Shown piece by piece: positions 26,602 to 33,798 of a stretch of 64,000 nucleotides of DNA. The notes beneath the pieces were generated by a model. The model was not told where the DNA came from. It made no database searches and saw nothing but the letters and a program-made list of their open reading frames with translations. Position 1 is the stretch's first letter. Each line of letters begins with the position of its first letter. The position numbers were made by a program, and so were the translations under genes. The stretch is from Arthrobacter sp. ERGS1:01 (GTDB taxonomy: Bacteria; Actinomycetota; Actinomycetes; Actinomycetales; Micrococcaceae): positions 1,426,001 to 1,490,000 of the forward strand of contig NZ_CP012479.1 in the NCBI RefSeq assembly GCF_001281315.1. The letters run 5' to 3'.

Positions 26602-28128
26602 TTAGGACTGGTGACGACCCCTGCGGGCGAACACCAGGATGCCGCCGGCCAGCAGGAGCAGGGCCGCCGAGCCTGCCATGAGCCACGGACTTGTCGCACC
26701 CGTCTGGGCCAGGCCGGGGGCCGGGCTTTGGGTAGTGGTTGCCGGGACCGCGGCCGATGACGGCGCCGTGCCGACGGTCGTCGAAGCGGGAACCGACGTG
26801 GTTGCGGTCGCAACGGGTGCGCTCGTGGAGGGCATGGTGGTTGCCGTCGGCGAACCGGACGGGGCCGCGGTGGTTTCGACCGGGGCGGCCTCGACGGTGA
26901 CAACCACTTCGGTCGAGACGGCGTATTCAATGGTGCCGTCCACGATCGAGACCCGCAGGGCGTGGCTGCCCGGGGCCAGATGCGGAACCGTCAGCGTGGC
27001 CGAGCTGTCTGCCTTCAGGGGAACCAGGCCAAGGACCGTGTTGCCCTCCGCGAAGACCGCCTCGGGGGAGTCGAGCGGAGGGAGCAGCGTGGCCGCAGCC
27101 GTCAACGTGAGCGGCTCGCCGTCGGCCAGGTCCGACGACGACGCGCTGAGCGTCGCCGTGGGGGTGGGATCGGTCCACTCAATCGTGACCTGGCCGTTCG
27201 ACGTCCCCGCGGGACGGGGGGCGTCGCTCGCCGAAACACCGTCCGGGACGAGGCTTGTCCCGGCACCGCCGCCGCCGCCCGCTTGGCTGCATCCGGTCGC
27301 TGCATGGTCTCCGGACGCACCGCCCAGGCCGCCGCGGTAGCCTCCGCCACCGCCGCCGCCTGCCCCAAGGGTGGTTGCCGCCGGGGTGCCCACGGCTTCG
27401 CCGGCTGATCCGGGCATCCCGGCCGCGCCGCCGCCGGTTCCACCGGCTGCCGGGCCGCAGCCCTCGTCGCCGCTGGGGCCGGGGTCGCCGTCGTTCGCGG
27501 TAACTAGGGTGGCCGATCCGCCCATGCCGCCTTGCGAGACGGAGCTGCCGCCGATATTGCCGCCGGCCCCGCCGCCACCGCCTGCGACGGCGATCAGCTC
27601 CGGGGTGGCCGAGCCCGAAGGAGCGGTGAACAGAGTGGTTGCCGAACCGCCGGCGCCGCCGTGGCCGAAGATCGTGCCGAGCGGGTTTGGCCGGAATGGC
27701 CCGAAGCCGCCGTTGCCGCCGGACGCCATGGTGGCGGTCACCAGCCCGGGCCCAACGTTGCCGGCGTTCGCGCCAGCCAGGCCCGGCGCCGTCGTCAACT
27801 TCTCGCCGGCCGTCACGGGCAGTGCAAATTTGATCGTGGCGCCCGTCCCTCCGGGGATGCCGTCGATGCCGCTGCGGTTGGCGCCGCCGTTGCCGCCCGA
27901 GAGGGTGACTGTTGCCGTGGTGATGTCCGCCGGCACCGTCCAACCGGTGGCCAGGTCCGGGCTGGACGGATCAAAGGTCACGGTGTGCGTGACGGGGACA
28001 TAGGGAGTGGTGGGGACGGAGTCCGGGGTGGCCGCCATGACGGGGGCCGCCGCGAGCGCTACGGCTCCGAGTACGGCGACGGAAGCGGCCGCGATGGCTG
28101 TCCGCGGGCGCGCGTGAATAGGGGGCAA
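26602..28128 (-). CDS. Glycine-rich LAXTG-anchored surface protein
   Basis: The product is 508 residues. TTG 28128 is preferred because GGAGG precedes it by 5 nt, and a signal peptide then starts directly (RPRTAIAAASVAVLGAVALA, cleavage near VMAA). Residues about 60-290 are Gly-rich repeats (LSGGNGGANRSG, ASGGNGGFGPF, GAGGSATT, AGGGGGAGGNIGG). An Ig-like region about 300-390 follows (FAEGNTVLGLVPLKA, LAPGSHALRVSIVDGTIEY), then a Thr/Ser/Pro stalk. The C-terminus is LAQTG, a hydrophobic helix and RRGRHQS, a class E sortase signal. No sortase is in the window. It is probably a cell-wall adhesin or matrix protein (inference). Confidence 0.8.
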   Translation of the reverse strand: MPPIHARPRTAIAAASVAVLGAVALAAAPVMAATPDSVPTTPYVPVTHTVTFDPSSPDLATGWTVPADITTATVTLSGGNGGANRSGIDGIPGGTGATIKFALPVTAGEKLTTAPGLAGANAGNVGPGLVTATMASGGNGGFGPFRPNPLGTIFGHGGAGGSATTLFTAPSGSATPELIAVAGGGGGAGGNIGGSSVSQGGMGGSATLVTANDGDPGPSGDEGCGPAAGGTGGGAAGMPGSAGEAVGTPAATTLGAGGGGGGGYRGGLGGASGDHAATGCSQAGGGGGAGTSLVPDGVSASDAPRPAGTSNGQVTIEWTDPTPTATLSASSSDLADGEPLTLTAAATLLPPLDSPEAVFAEGNTVLGLVPLKADSSATLTVPHLAPGSHALRVSIVDGTIEYAVSTEVVVTVEAAPVETTAAPSGSPTATTMPSTSAPVATATTSVPASTTVGTAPSSAAVPATTTQSPAPGLAQTGATSPWLMAGSAALLLLAGGILVFARRGRHQS

Positions 28129-28261
28129 GGGGTCCTCCGCAAGTGATGATGCGCACCACAATGGCGTGCGCCCACGATTCTAGCCGGAGGAAGCGCGTTG
28201 CGCAGAAATATAACGGAATGCCGGGGTCTGCCACGGCGCAAAAGCGTCCGGGCATGGAAGC

Positions 28262-28298
28262 GGCCCCACCAGTTTATTGGGGGACAACTGGTGGGGCC
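28262..28298. repeat. 37-bp perfect palindrome in a divergent intergenic region
   Basis: GGCCCCACCAGTT and AACTGGTGGGGCC form a 13-bp perfect inverted repeat around 11 bp. It lies between the divergent surface-protein and afsA-like genes, where no transcript needs to end. It could be a regulatory site, an insulator or a misplaced terminator. Confidence 0.7.
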
Positions 28299-28332
28299 AC
28301 ATCAATGAGAATAGGCGGCACTGGGGGCCGAG

Positions 28333-28361
28333 GTCAAATTGAGCCGGCGCGCCGCTAGAAT
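28333..28361 (+). promoter_or_regulatory. Candidate promoter of the afsA-like gene
   Basis: GTCAAA (28333-28338), a 17-nt spacer and TAGAAT (28356-28361) precede the gene start by 32 bp. The -35 is weak, so an activator or repressor may act here. I could not identify a convincing ARE-type receptor box. Confidence 0.4.
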
Positions 28362-28393
28362 TTGGTTACTTTGGCGAAGAAGAGGGGATTGAC

Positions 28394-29320
28394 ATGGAGT
28401 TGTCGGACCAGCGCGGGCCGGGTTGGGAGCCGGGCCCGAATGGCCTGAGCTTCTCCACATCCATGCCCCGCGAGCTTGTTCATCGGCGTGCAATCTCGGA
28501 GGTCTTCATCACCGACATGGCCGACGCCGGCGGGAGCCGTGTCCTGGTGGGCGCCCAATGGCCGCGGTGGCATGTCTTTTATGGTGCCGGGCCGGCGGGC
28601 GTGGACTCGGCGTTGATGGCGGAGACGCTGCGGCAGGCCGTCATCGTCTTCGCCCACCGGCGCGGCGTCCCCCTGACCCACCAGTTCCTCATGCCACACA
28701 TGGCAATTTCGCTTGCCGCCGCGGAGCTCGACCCCAGGTCGCCGGCCGAGATTGTCCTGGAGCTGGACCTGCTGCGATTCTCGGGCCCTCCGGTCAACCC
28801 GACGGGATTGCTGATGGCGGCACGGTTTCTTTCGGCCGGCAAGGAGCTCGGACGCGGCGAAGCATCGGCCCGGATCCTCGGCGCGGCGGCTTATGACCGT
28901 TACCGTGCACAGCGCCCAACCGAGTCCGACGCCGGCAGCAGCGTCCCGCTCGACCCCCTGCAGGTGGGCCATGAGAGCATCCGGAACGTGGTGCTCGCGG
29001 CCGGGGCGCGTCCCCTTAGCTGGGCGCTTCGCGTGGACCAGGCGCATCCGATCTTCTTCGACCACCCGTTGGACCATGTGCCCGGGATGCTCCTCGTGGA
29101 GGCGGCTCGGCAAGCCCTGCGGGTGGCGTCGGGAATCCCCCATGCCGACTTTGCCAGTTTCAACGCCGAGTTCCGCAGCCTCGTGGAACTCGCCCACGCC
29201 GTCGAGGTCTCGGCCTCATTGGAGGGAAACGGGACCGAATCCGGTTCCGCCGGTGTCCGAATCAGCCGCGGCGGCCGGGTCTTGATGTCCCTGACGGGTG
29301 CCCTGAAGGTCCGGACATGA
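28394..29320 (+). CDS. AfsA/ScbA-family gamma-butyrolactone synthase-like protein
   Basis: The product is 308 residues; ATG 28394 has AGAGGGG six bases upstream. It contains two tandem AfsA hotdog repeats. Repeat 1 (about 25-115) has PRELVHRRAISEVFITDM and LMAETLRQAVIVFAHR; repeat 2 (about 185-300) has HPIFFDHPLDHVPGMLLVEA, the hallmark segment. AfsA-type enzymes condense a beta-ketoacyl-ACP with dihydroxyacetone phosphate to start gamma-butyrolactone signal synthesis. The adjacent genes are an ArpA-like TetR receptor and an SDR, the expected partners. In Micrococcaceae the product has to be regarded as unknown; a related butenolide or furan signal is also possible. Confidence 0.85.
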   Translation: MELSDQRGPGWEPGPNGLSFSTSMPRELVHRRAISEVFITDMADAGGSRVLVGAQWPRWHVFYGAGPAGVDSALMAETLRQAVIVFAHRRGVPLTHQFLMPHMAISLAAAELDPRSPAEIVLELDLLRFSGPPVNPTGLLMAARFLSAGKELGRGEASARILGAAAYDRYRAQRPTESDAGSSVPLDPLQVGHESIRNVVLAAGARPLSWALRVDQAHPIFFDHPLDHVPGMLLVEAARQALRVASGIPHADFASFNAEFRSLVELAHAVEVSASLEGNGTESGSAGVRISRGGRVLMSLTGALKVRT

Positions 29321-29333
29321 TGGCCAAGCCGTC

Positions 29334-29912
29334 CTAGGGCTTCAACGTACGCATCATGAAGTCCCACATTTCCTCGATCCGCTGCAGCACGTCCTCCCGG
29401 GAGGTCAGCACGTTGGAGACCATCTGCACACCGGAGAATGAGGCCACCAGGTACCGGGCAAAGCTGGCTGGATTGATGTCCGCCGCCACGTCCTTCTCGA
29501 CCTGGGCCTGGCGCAGCAGCATCTCCATGGTGTCGATCCAATCGGCATAGGGTCCCTTGACATCGCCGTCAAAGGCCGACGACTCGAAGGTCAGCCGGAT
29601 CCCGGCCCGCACGACGGCGTCGTCGAGCAGTTGGTGGCCGAAAAGCCTGCACATGCCAATGATCAATTCCAAGGCCGGCAGGCCCGTGCCGGCCAGGGCC
29701 TCGGCCTTCGTGCGGACCCGAAGGTGCTGCTCGTCGATGACGGCCAGGGCAAGCTCTTCCTTCGACTTGAAGTGAAAGTAGAGCGCGCCCTTGGTTGCCG
29801 AGGCCCGTTCCGTGACATCGCCCAGGCTTGCGTTGCCGTAACCCTTCTCGTCGAAGACCAGGGCCGCGCCCTCAAGAATGGCTGTTCGGGTGGCTTTGGC
29901 ACGTTGCTGCAT
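29334..29912 (-). CDS. TetR-family regulator, probable gamma-butyrolactone receptor (ArpA/ScbR-like)
   Basis: The product is 192 residues from ATG 29912; upstream in-frame starts to 29999 are possible because the nearest GGAAGG is rather far. The HTH spans about residues 25-50 (ASLGDVTERASATKGALYFHF), and the KGALYFHF helix is typical of ArpA/ScbR/BarA receptors. The C-terminal half (VRAGIRLTFESSAFDGDVKG, LVASFSGVQMVSNVLTSRED) also resembles that group. Gene order afsA - receptor - reductase supports a ligand-released repressor of its neighbours. It is convergent with afsA (13 bp) and divergent from the reductase gene (74 bp apart). The ligand is inferred. Confidence 0.82.
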   Translation of the reverse strand: MQQRAKATRTAILEGAALVFDEKGYGNASLGDVTERASATKGALYFHFKSKEELALAVIDEQHLRVRTKAEALAGTGLPALELIIGMCRLFGHQLLDDAVVRAGIRLTFESSAFDGDVKGPYADWIDTMEMLLRQAQVEKDVAADINPASFARYLVASFSGVQMVSNVLTSREDVLQRIEEMWDFMMRTLKP

Positions 29913-29986
29913 GGTCAGCGGAGGACCTTCCCTGTGGGGCAATCGGAGATAATGTAGAGCATGTTTCCAGTGAGGGCCGCGCGCCG

Positions 29987-30952
29987 ATGACACCAGCATC
30001 CATCCGTGGCGGGAAGAACCCCACCGTCCTGGTGCTGGGGGGATCGGGATTCATCGGCAGTCGCGTAGTGTCCTCGATTGCTGCCTCCGGAATCAAGGTT
30101 CCGCGAGTTCTTTCACGCCGGCCGGATGAGATGCCCCTCGTTCCCAACGCTATCACCGTCCGGGGCGACATCACGGAAGCGGCGAGTTTGGCGCCGGCAC
30201 TGTCCGGGGTGGACACCGTGGTGCACTGCGCCGCCTACGTTGGCTCCGATCCGCAGCTGGCCCGCGAGATCAACGAGGCCGGCACGCACAACGTCATCGA
30301 GCAAAGCCGGCGGGCCGGTGTTCGCCGGATCATCTACCTGAGCACCACGGCCGTCTACGGCTCGGGGCCGCACCGCGGCGTGGACGAGGAGGCGCCGGGC
30401 TACCACCCGGCCTCAGCCGCGAGCGCCGGCCGTGCCGTCGCCGAACGGCTGGTCCTGGACGGCGGGGGTGAAGTGGTGCGGCCCAACCTCGTGGTGGGGC
30501 GCGGGGACCGGTGGGTGGTGCCGGGGCTCCTGAAGATGATGGCCTGCGACGGCGGGTGGCCGGGGGACGGCTCGGCCAACCTGTCAATCGTGACCGTGGA
30601 GGACCTCAGCGCGCTCATCGGCGGGCTGGTGCTGGCGCCCGCCAATCCCGGCCGTGCCCATCATGGCGCATATCCGGAGCCGATCACCGCCGCCGAGCTG
30701 CTGGGTGCCATCGCAGCCGCATTCAACGTGCCCGGTCCGCGGTACACAACCACGGGCAAGCGGGCCCGGGCGGCGCTTGAGCGCGCGGGGTTCAGTGCGC
30801 ACCAGATCGACATGGTCACGGCCGACCATTGGTATCGGTCCGGGGGACTCTGGGAACTGGCCGGATTGACGCCTCCGGCGCCCCTGGCCGCACTCCGCAA
30901 GCTGGCGGCCGCCTACCCGGCATTGCGGCGTCCCGGGAAAGAAAATAGTTAA
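29987..30952 (+). CDS. NAD-dependent epimerase/dehydratase-family (extended SDR) protein, putative butyrolactone-pathway reductase
   Basis: The product is 321 residues. Rossmann motif VLVLGGSGFIGSRV is at residues 14-27, GVDTVVHCAAYVG is the extended-SDR fourth strand, and IIYLSTTAVYG carries the Ser/Thr. The usual YxxxK is not in its expected place: the aligned segment is ASAASAGRAVAERL, with Arg where Lys normally lies. The protein may therefore be a binding protein or use unusual chemistry. Divergent position next to the receptor gene, and afsA beyond, suggests reduction of the 6-keto intermediate of a butyrolactone signal (inference). Confidence 0.75.
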   Translation: MTPASIRGGKNPTVLVLGGSGFIGSRVVSSIAASGIKVPRVLSRRPDEMPLVPNAITVRGDITEAASLAPALSGVDTVVHCAAYVGSDPQLAREINEAGTHNVIEQSRRAGVRRIIYLSTTAVYGSGPHRGVDEEAPGYHPASAASAGRAVAERLVLDGGGEVVRPNLVVGRGDRWVVPGLLKMMACDGGWPGDGSANLSIVTVEDLSALIGGLVLAPANPGRAHHGAYPEPITAAELLGAIAAAFNVPGPRYTTTGKRARAALERAGFSAHQIDMVTADHWYRSGGLWELAGLTPPAPLAALRKLAAAYPALRRPGKENS

Positions 30953-31034
30953 ACGGGTCAGTTGGTTTGTTTTTGAGGCGTTGGGGCCTTACACTGGGAT
31001 TGGCGGTAAACCCAGGGGTGAGGATGCGTCGCCC

Positions 31035-31088
31035 GCAGTCCATTGGGGGAGGTGCGGCCGTCTTTTCGACCGCACCTTGACGGACTGC
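31035..31088. terminator. Nested hairpin between convergent genes
   Basis: GCAGTCC (31035-31041) pairs with GGACTGC (31082-31088), enclosing GGTGCGG (31051-31057) paired with CCGCACC (31070-31076). It sits in the 219-bp gap between the reductase and methyltransferase stop codons. A bidirectional terminator is likely; a structured RNA is possible. Confidence 0.45.
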
Positions 31089-31171
31089 CGGCATAAACAA
31101 ATACACGACGCCGATGGCCCGGACTGTGATCATTCTCCAGTTCGGGCCGTGGCCATTAAGTGCCAATTCCG

Positions 31172-32035
31172 TTACCGCTTCAGGGCGGCCCATGCGGTTC
31201 GACTGCCCCTGGCCAACAGATCCGTCCTCATCTCCAAGGATTCGTCACCATCGTCCGCCAACAGTCTACCCAATGCGGCAAGGTCTGCGGCACTGGCGAC
31301 GTCGCCGAGGGCCGTCTGGATGCGCCCCAGGAAGGCGCGGGCGTAGCGGGCGGTGAGTTCCGACGTCGAACGGGAACTGGTGGGGTAACTGCGCCGTTCG
31401 ATCACGTCGAAGCCGGCCTTTTCCAGCCCGTCCTGCCAGTCCGGGTAGGAATTCCAGCCCATCCTTGCAAGGTCTGCGTGCAATCGCCCCTCAAGTCCCA
31501 ATTCCGCGGCTCGATCACCGCTTGCCTCATCGGGGAGGAACCGGGGCAGGGAGTCCATTTCCAGGACCACCAGCAGGCCGCCGGGATTGAGCGCCGCGTA
31601 CATCTCACGCATTGACCGTTCGGGGTCGGCAAGTTCGTGGAGTGAGGAAGCAGCCCAGATGAGGTCGGCCGCGGCAATCCCGGGCCAGGCCCCGTTGAGG
31701 TCCGCCTCGACGGTGTCCAGGCGGTCGTCCAGGCCCTGCTCCCGGGCCGCGTGCCGGGTATGGTTGAGCATTTCGGCGGAAACGTCCACGGCGACAATCC
31801 TCGCGTCCGGAAAGCGGCCGGCCAGCGCCAGTGTCCCGACGCCCGACCCGGAACCGGCATCGACCACGACGCCGGGGTTTGTCGGGGCAAGGCCGGCGGC
31901 CCATGCCGTGGCCTGGTCCAGATAGCCGCCGAGAACCGCGGCATCAAGGGTGAGTTGTTCCGCCAATCCGCTCCTGTCGTGGTCTCCATGTTCGCCGTGC
32001 GGATGGTGGCCGTGGTGGTGCGTGTGTTCGCTCAT
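31172..32035 (-). CDS. Class I SAM-dependent methyltransferase with a His-rich N-terminus
   Basis: The product is 287 residues. The SAM-binding motif I is VVDAGSGSGVGTLALA (about residues 56-71), then the acidic loop IVAVDVSAEML and motif IV ADLIWAASSLHEL. The first 20 residues are unusual: nine His among HTHHHGHHPHGEHGDHD, which suggests metal binding or a metal-linked role. The substrate is not evident. It is divergent from an XRE-cupin regulator 63 bp away, with dyads in between, so that regulator probably controls it. Confidence 0.82.
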   Translation of the reverse strand: MSEHTHHHGHHPHGEHGDHDRSGLAEQLTLDAAVLGGYLDQATAWAAGLAPTNPGVVVDAGSGSGVGTLALAGRFPDARIVAVDVSAEMLNHTRHAAREQGLDDRLDTVEADLNGAWPGIAAADLIWAASSLHELADPERSMREMYAALNPGGLLVVLEMDSLPRFLPDEASGDRAAELGLEGRLHADLARMGWNSYPDWQDGLEKAGFDVIERRSYPTSSRSTSELTARYARAFLGRIQTALGDVASAADLAALGRLLADDGDESLEMRTDLLARGSRTAWAALKR

Positions 32036-32052
32036 GCTTCCACGATAGCCAG

Positions 32053-32091
32053 CTAATGCGTTAGGGGCATATGATCTTGCGTATGACGCAA
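32053..32091. promoter_or_regulatory. Candidate operators of the XRE-cupin regulator
   Basis: TTGCGTATGACGCAA (32077-32091) is a perfect 6-bp dyad around 3 bp, lying just downstream of a -10-like TATGAT (32070-32075). CTAATGCGTTAG (32053-32064) is a second, related dyad sharing TGCGT. They fill the space between the divergent regulator and methyltransferase genes and suggest autoregulation plus control of the neighbour. Confidence 0.55.
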
Positions 32092-32097
32092 GAACTA

Positions 32098-32669
32098 ATG
32101 ACGGACGAGTTGATTCGCCAGCGCATTCGCGGGCTGCGGCTGTCCCGCGGCTGGTCGTTGGACAACCTTGCGGCGCGCTGCAAGCTCAGCGCTTCAACGC
32201 TGAGCCGCCTTGAAACCGGGCACCGCAGGATCGCGCTGGACCAGCTGGTGCCGATTGCGCGTGCCCTCGGCACAACGCTGGATGCGCTTGTCGAATCCGC
32301 GGGGACGAGGACGTGGTGATCCGGCCCGAGCCCGGACACTCGCCGGGGCTGACCACCTGGATCCTGGCTCACGAGGACGGCCTCTATGGCAAGACGGTGG
32401 CCAAGTTGCGCATCACCCCGGACCGGCCCGGCGGATCGGCGCAACTCGGAGTCCATCCCGGACGGGACTGGTTCACGGTCCTCTCCGGAATTGCCCGGCT
32501 GGAGTTGGGGGAGCGGACCATCCTGGTCCACCCCGGCGAGGTGGCCGAGTTCTCCACGATGACCCCGCATGCCATTGGCGCACACGAGGGTCCCGTGGAG
32601 ATCCTGAGCATCCTCAACCACGACGGCGGCCGGGCCCACCTTCACGCGGCCGACCACGCGGCTGACTAG
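32098..32669 (+). pseudogene. XRE-family regulator with C-terminal cupin sensor, interrupted by one frameshift
   Basis: Frame 1 gives the HTH (IRGLRLSRGWSLDNLAARCK, STLSRLETGHRRIALDQL) and ends at 32319. Frame 2 gives the cupin (KLRITPDRPG, GVHPGRDWFTVLSGIARLEL, VHPGEVAEFSTMTPHAIGAH) and ends at 32669. One additional G in the GGGG run at 32301-32304 joins them as ...ESAGDEDVVIRPEPG..., the normal layout of this roughly 190-residue family. ATG 32098 is chosen because the in-frame ATG at 32071 sits inside the -10 box; ATG 32083 is possible. It is divergent from a methyltransferase gene, a common pairing. Confidence 0.8.
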
Positions 32670-32672
32670 GAC

Positions 32673-33188
32673 TCAGGCCTTGCCCTTCTTGTCGTCGATG
32701 ATCCCACCGATCACCCCGCCGATTTCGCCGCCGAGCACTGCGCCGGCCGGTCCGCCCAGCAGGGAGCCGATTCCCGCGCCGATCGCGGCACCCGCCTGGC
32801 CGTAACTTTGCCGGGCCATCGTGACGGTGGTGGTGCCGTCGTCGCCCTCCGACAGTTCAAAGGACCCGACGGCCGCTGCGGCGATGACGAGGGCAACGGG
32901 GCTGACATGCGTGCCTGCCAGCATCTTGGCGTGAATTTTCCGTGATTCAAAGTAGGCCCGTTGCGCATCGCCGCGCGGTTCGCCCGCCTCGAAGCCGGTT
33001 TTGTACAGGGAGAGGAGGGTCTCGGCCTCCTCGACCGTGATCAGCTCCGCCGCCGTGAGCCTGGCAAGGATGGCCCGCTGTTCGCTGACGAAGTCACCCT
33101 TGTTTTCCGCCATGATCCGGCGTGTTTCAACCCGGGCCGCATTCATCAAATCCGACAAACCGGTCCCAGTCCCAGAAGATATTTCCAT
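32673..33188 (-). CDS. Hypothetical protein with a C-terminal glycine-zipper segment
   Basis: The product is 171 residues; ATG 33188 has GGGAGG six bases upstream. I do not recognise the family. The N-terminal 70 residues are charged and helical (RRIMAENKGDFVSEQRAILA). The C-terminus carries glycine-zipper repeats (YGQAGAAIGAGIGSLLGG, GAVLGGEIGGVIGG) followed by a basic tail DDKKGKA, which suggests membrane insertion or oligomerisation. It is convergent with the cupin gene; its stop is 3 bp beyond the cupin stop. Confidence 0.65.
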   Translation of the reverse strand: MEISSGTGTGLSDLMNAARVETRRIMAENKGDFVSEQRAILARLTAAELITVEEAETLLSLYKTGFEAGEPRGDAQRAYFESRKIHAKMLAGTHVSPVALVIAAAAVGSFELSEGDDGTTTVTMARQSYGQAGAAIGAGIGSLLGGPAGAVLGGEIGGVIGGIIDDKKGKA

Positions 33189-33295
33189 CGTGCGCCTCCC
33201 AGTCGAATGTGGTTATATCATTTTACGGCGCAAACCGCCACTTATTACAGGCTTTTGGGGCAAAGTTCCGGCCGCAAAAAAATCATTGGCACGTA

Positions 33296-33323
33296 TGTCG
33301 ATCCGTGCCCACGCCGTTCGACC
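33296..33323 (+). promoter_or_regulatory. Candidate ECF42-type promoter of the YCII gene
   Basis: TGTCGA (33296-33301), a 17-nt spacer and CGACC (33319-33323) resemble promoters described for ECF42 sigma factors. The sigma-factor gene lies just downstream, so autoregulation is likely (inference). Confidence 0.5.
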
Positions 33324-33373
33324 TAGAGTTGGGAAGGTCGAAGAGCGGACTTCCACAAACCAAGGAGTACACA

Positions 33374-33793
33374 ATGGCCAAGTACATGATGATCTGGCGA
33401 CCCAGCGATGCCTCCCAGGCTGCTTTTGCCGACGTCGACTTCACCGAGATCATGAACGCAATGGGCAAGTTCAACGATGAACTGATCCGCGCCGGGGTCC
33501 TGCTGGCCGCCGAGGGTCTGTCAGATCCGGCGGAGGGCGTCGTCGTCGACTTCACGGGTGACACCCCCGTGGTGACCGACGGCCCCTACGGGGAGACCAA
33601 GGAGCTGTTCAACGGCTACTACATCCTGGATGTCGCCACGATCCAGGAGGCCGTCGAGTGGGCCAAGCGGGCGCCGTACATGCAGGGCAGCAAGGCGGAG
33701 ATCCGCCGCGTCCCCACAATCGACGAGTTTCCCCAGGACAACGAGTGGATCCAGAAGGAACGCGCCTGGCGTGAACAGACCGGCCAGCTCTGA
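33374..33793 (+). CDS. YCII/DGPF-domain protein
   Basis: The product is 139 residues; AAGGAG precedes ATG 33374. YCII-fold features include AKYMMIWRPSDA at the start, and VVTDGPYGETKELFNGYYIL, the DGP(F/Y) signature that names the group. These small proteins are genetically tied to ECF42 sigma factors, and the sigma gene here begins 5 bp after this stop. The biochemical role is unknown; YCII domains resemble muconolactone isomerase/EthD folds. No cofactor motif is visible. Confidence 0.85.
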   Translation: MAKYMMIWRPSDASQAAFADVDFTEIMNAMGKFNDELIRAGVLLAAEGLSDPAEGVVVDFTGDTPVVTDGPYGETKELFNGYYILDVATIQEAVEWAKRAPYMQGSKAEIRRVPTIDEFPQDNEWIQKERAWREQTGQL

Positions 33794-33798
33794 CCCCC

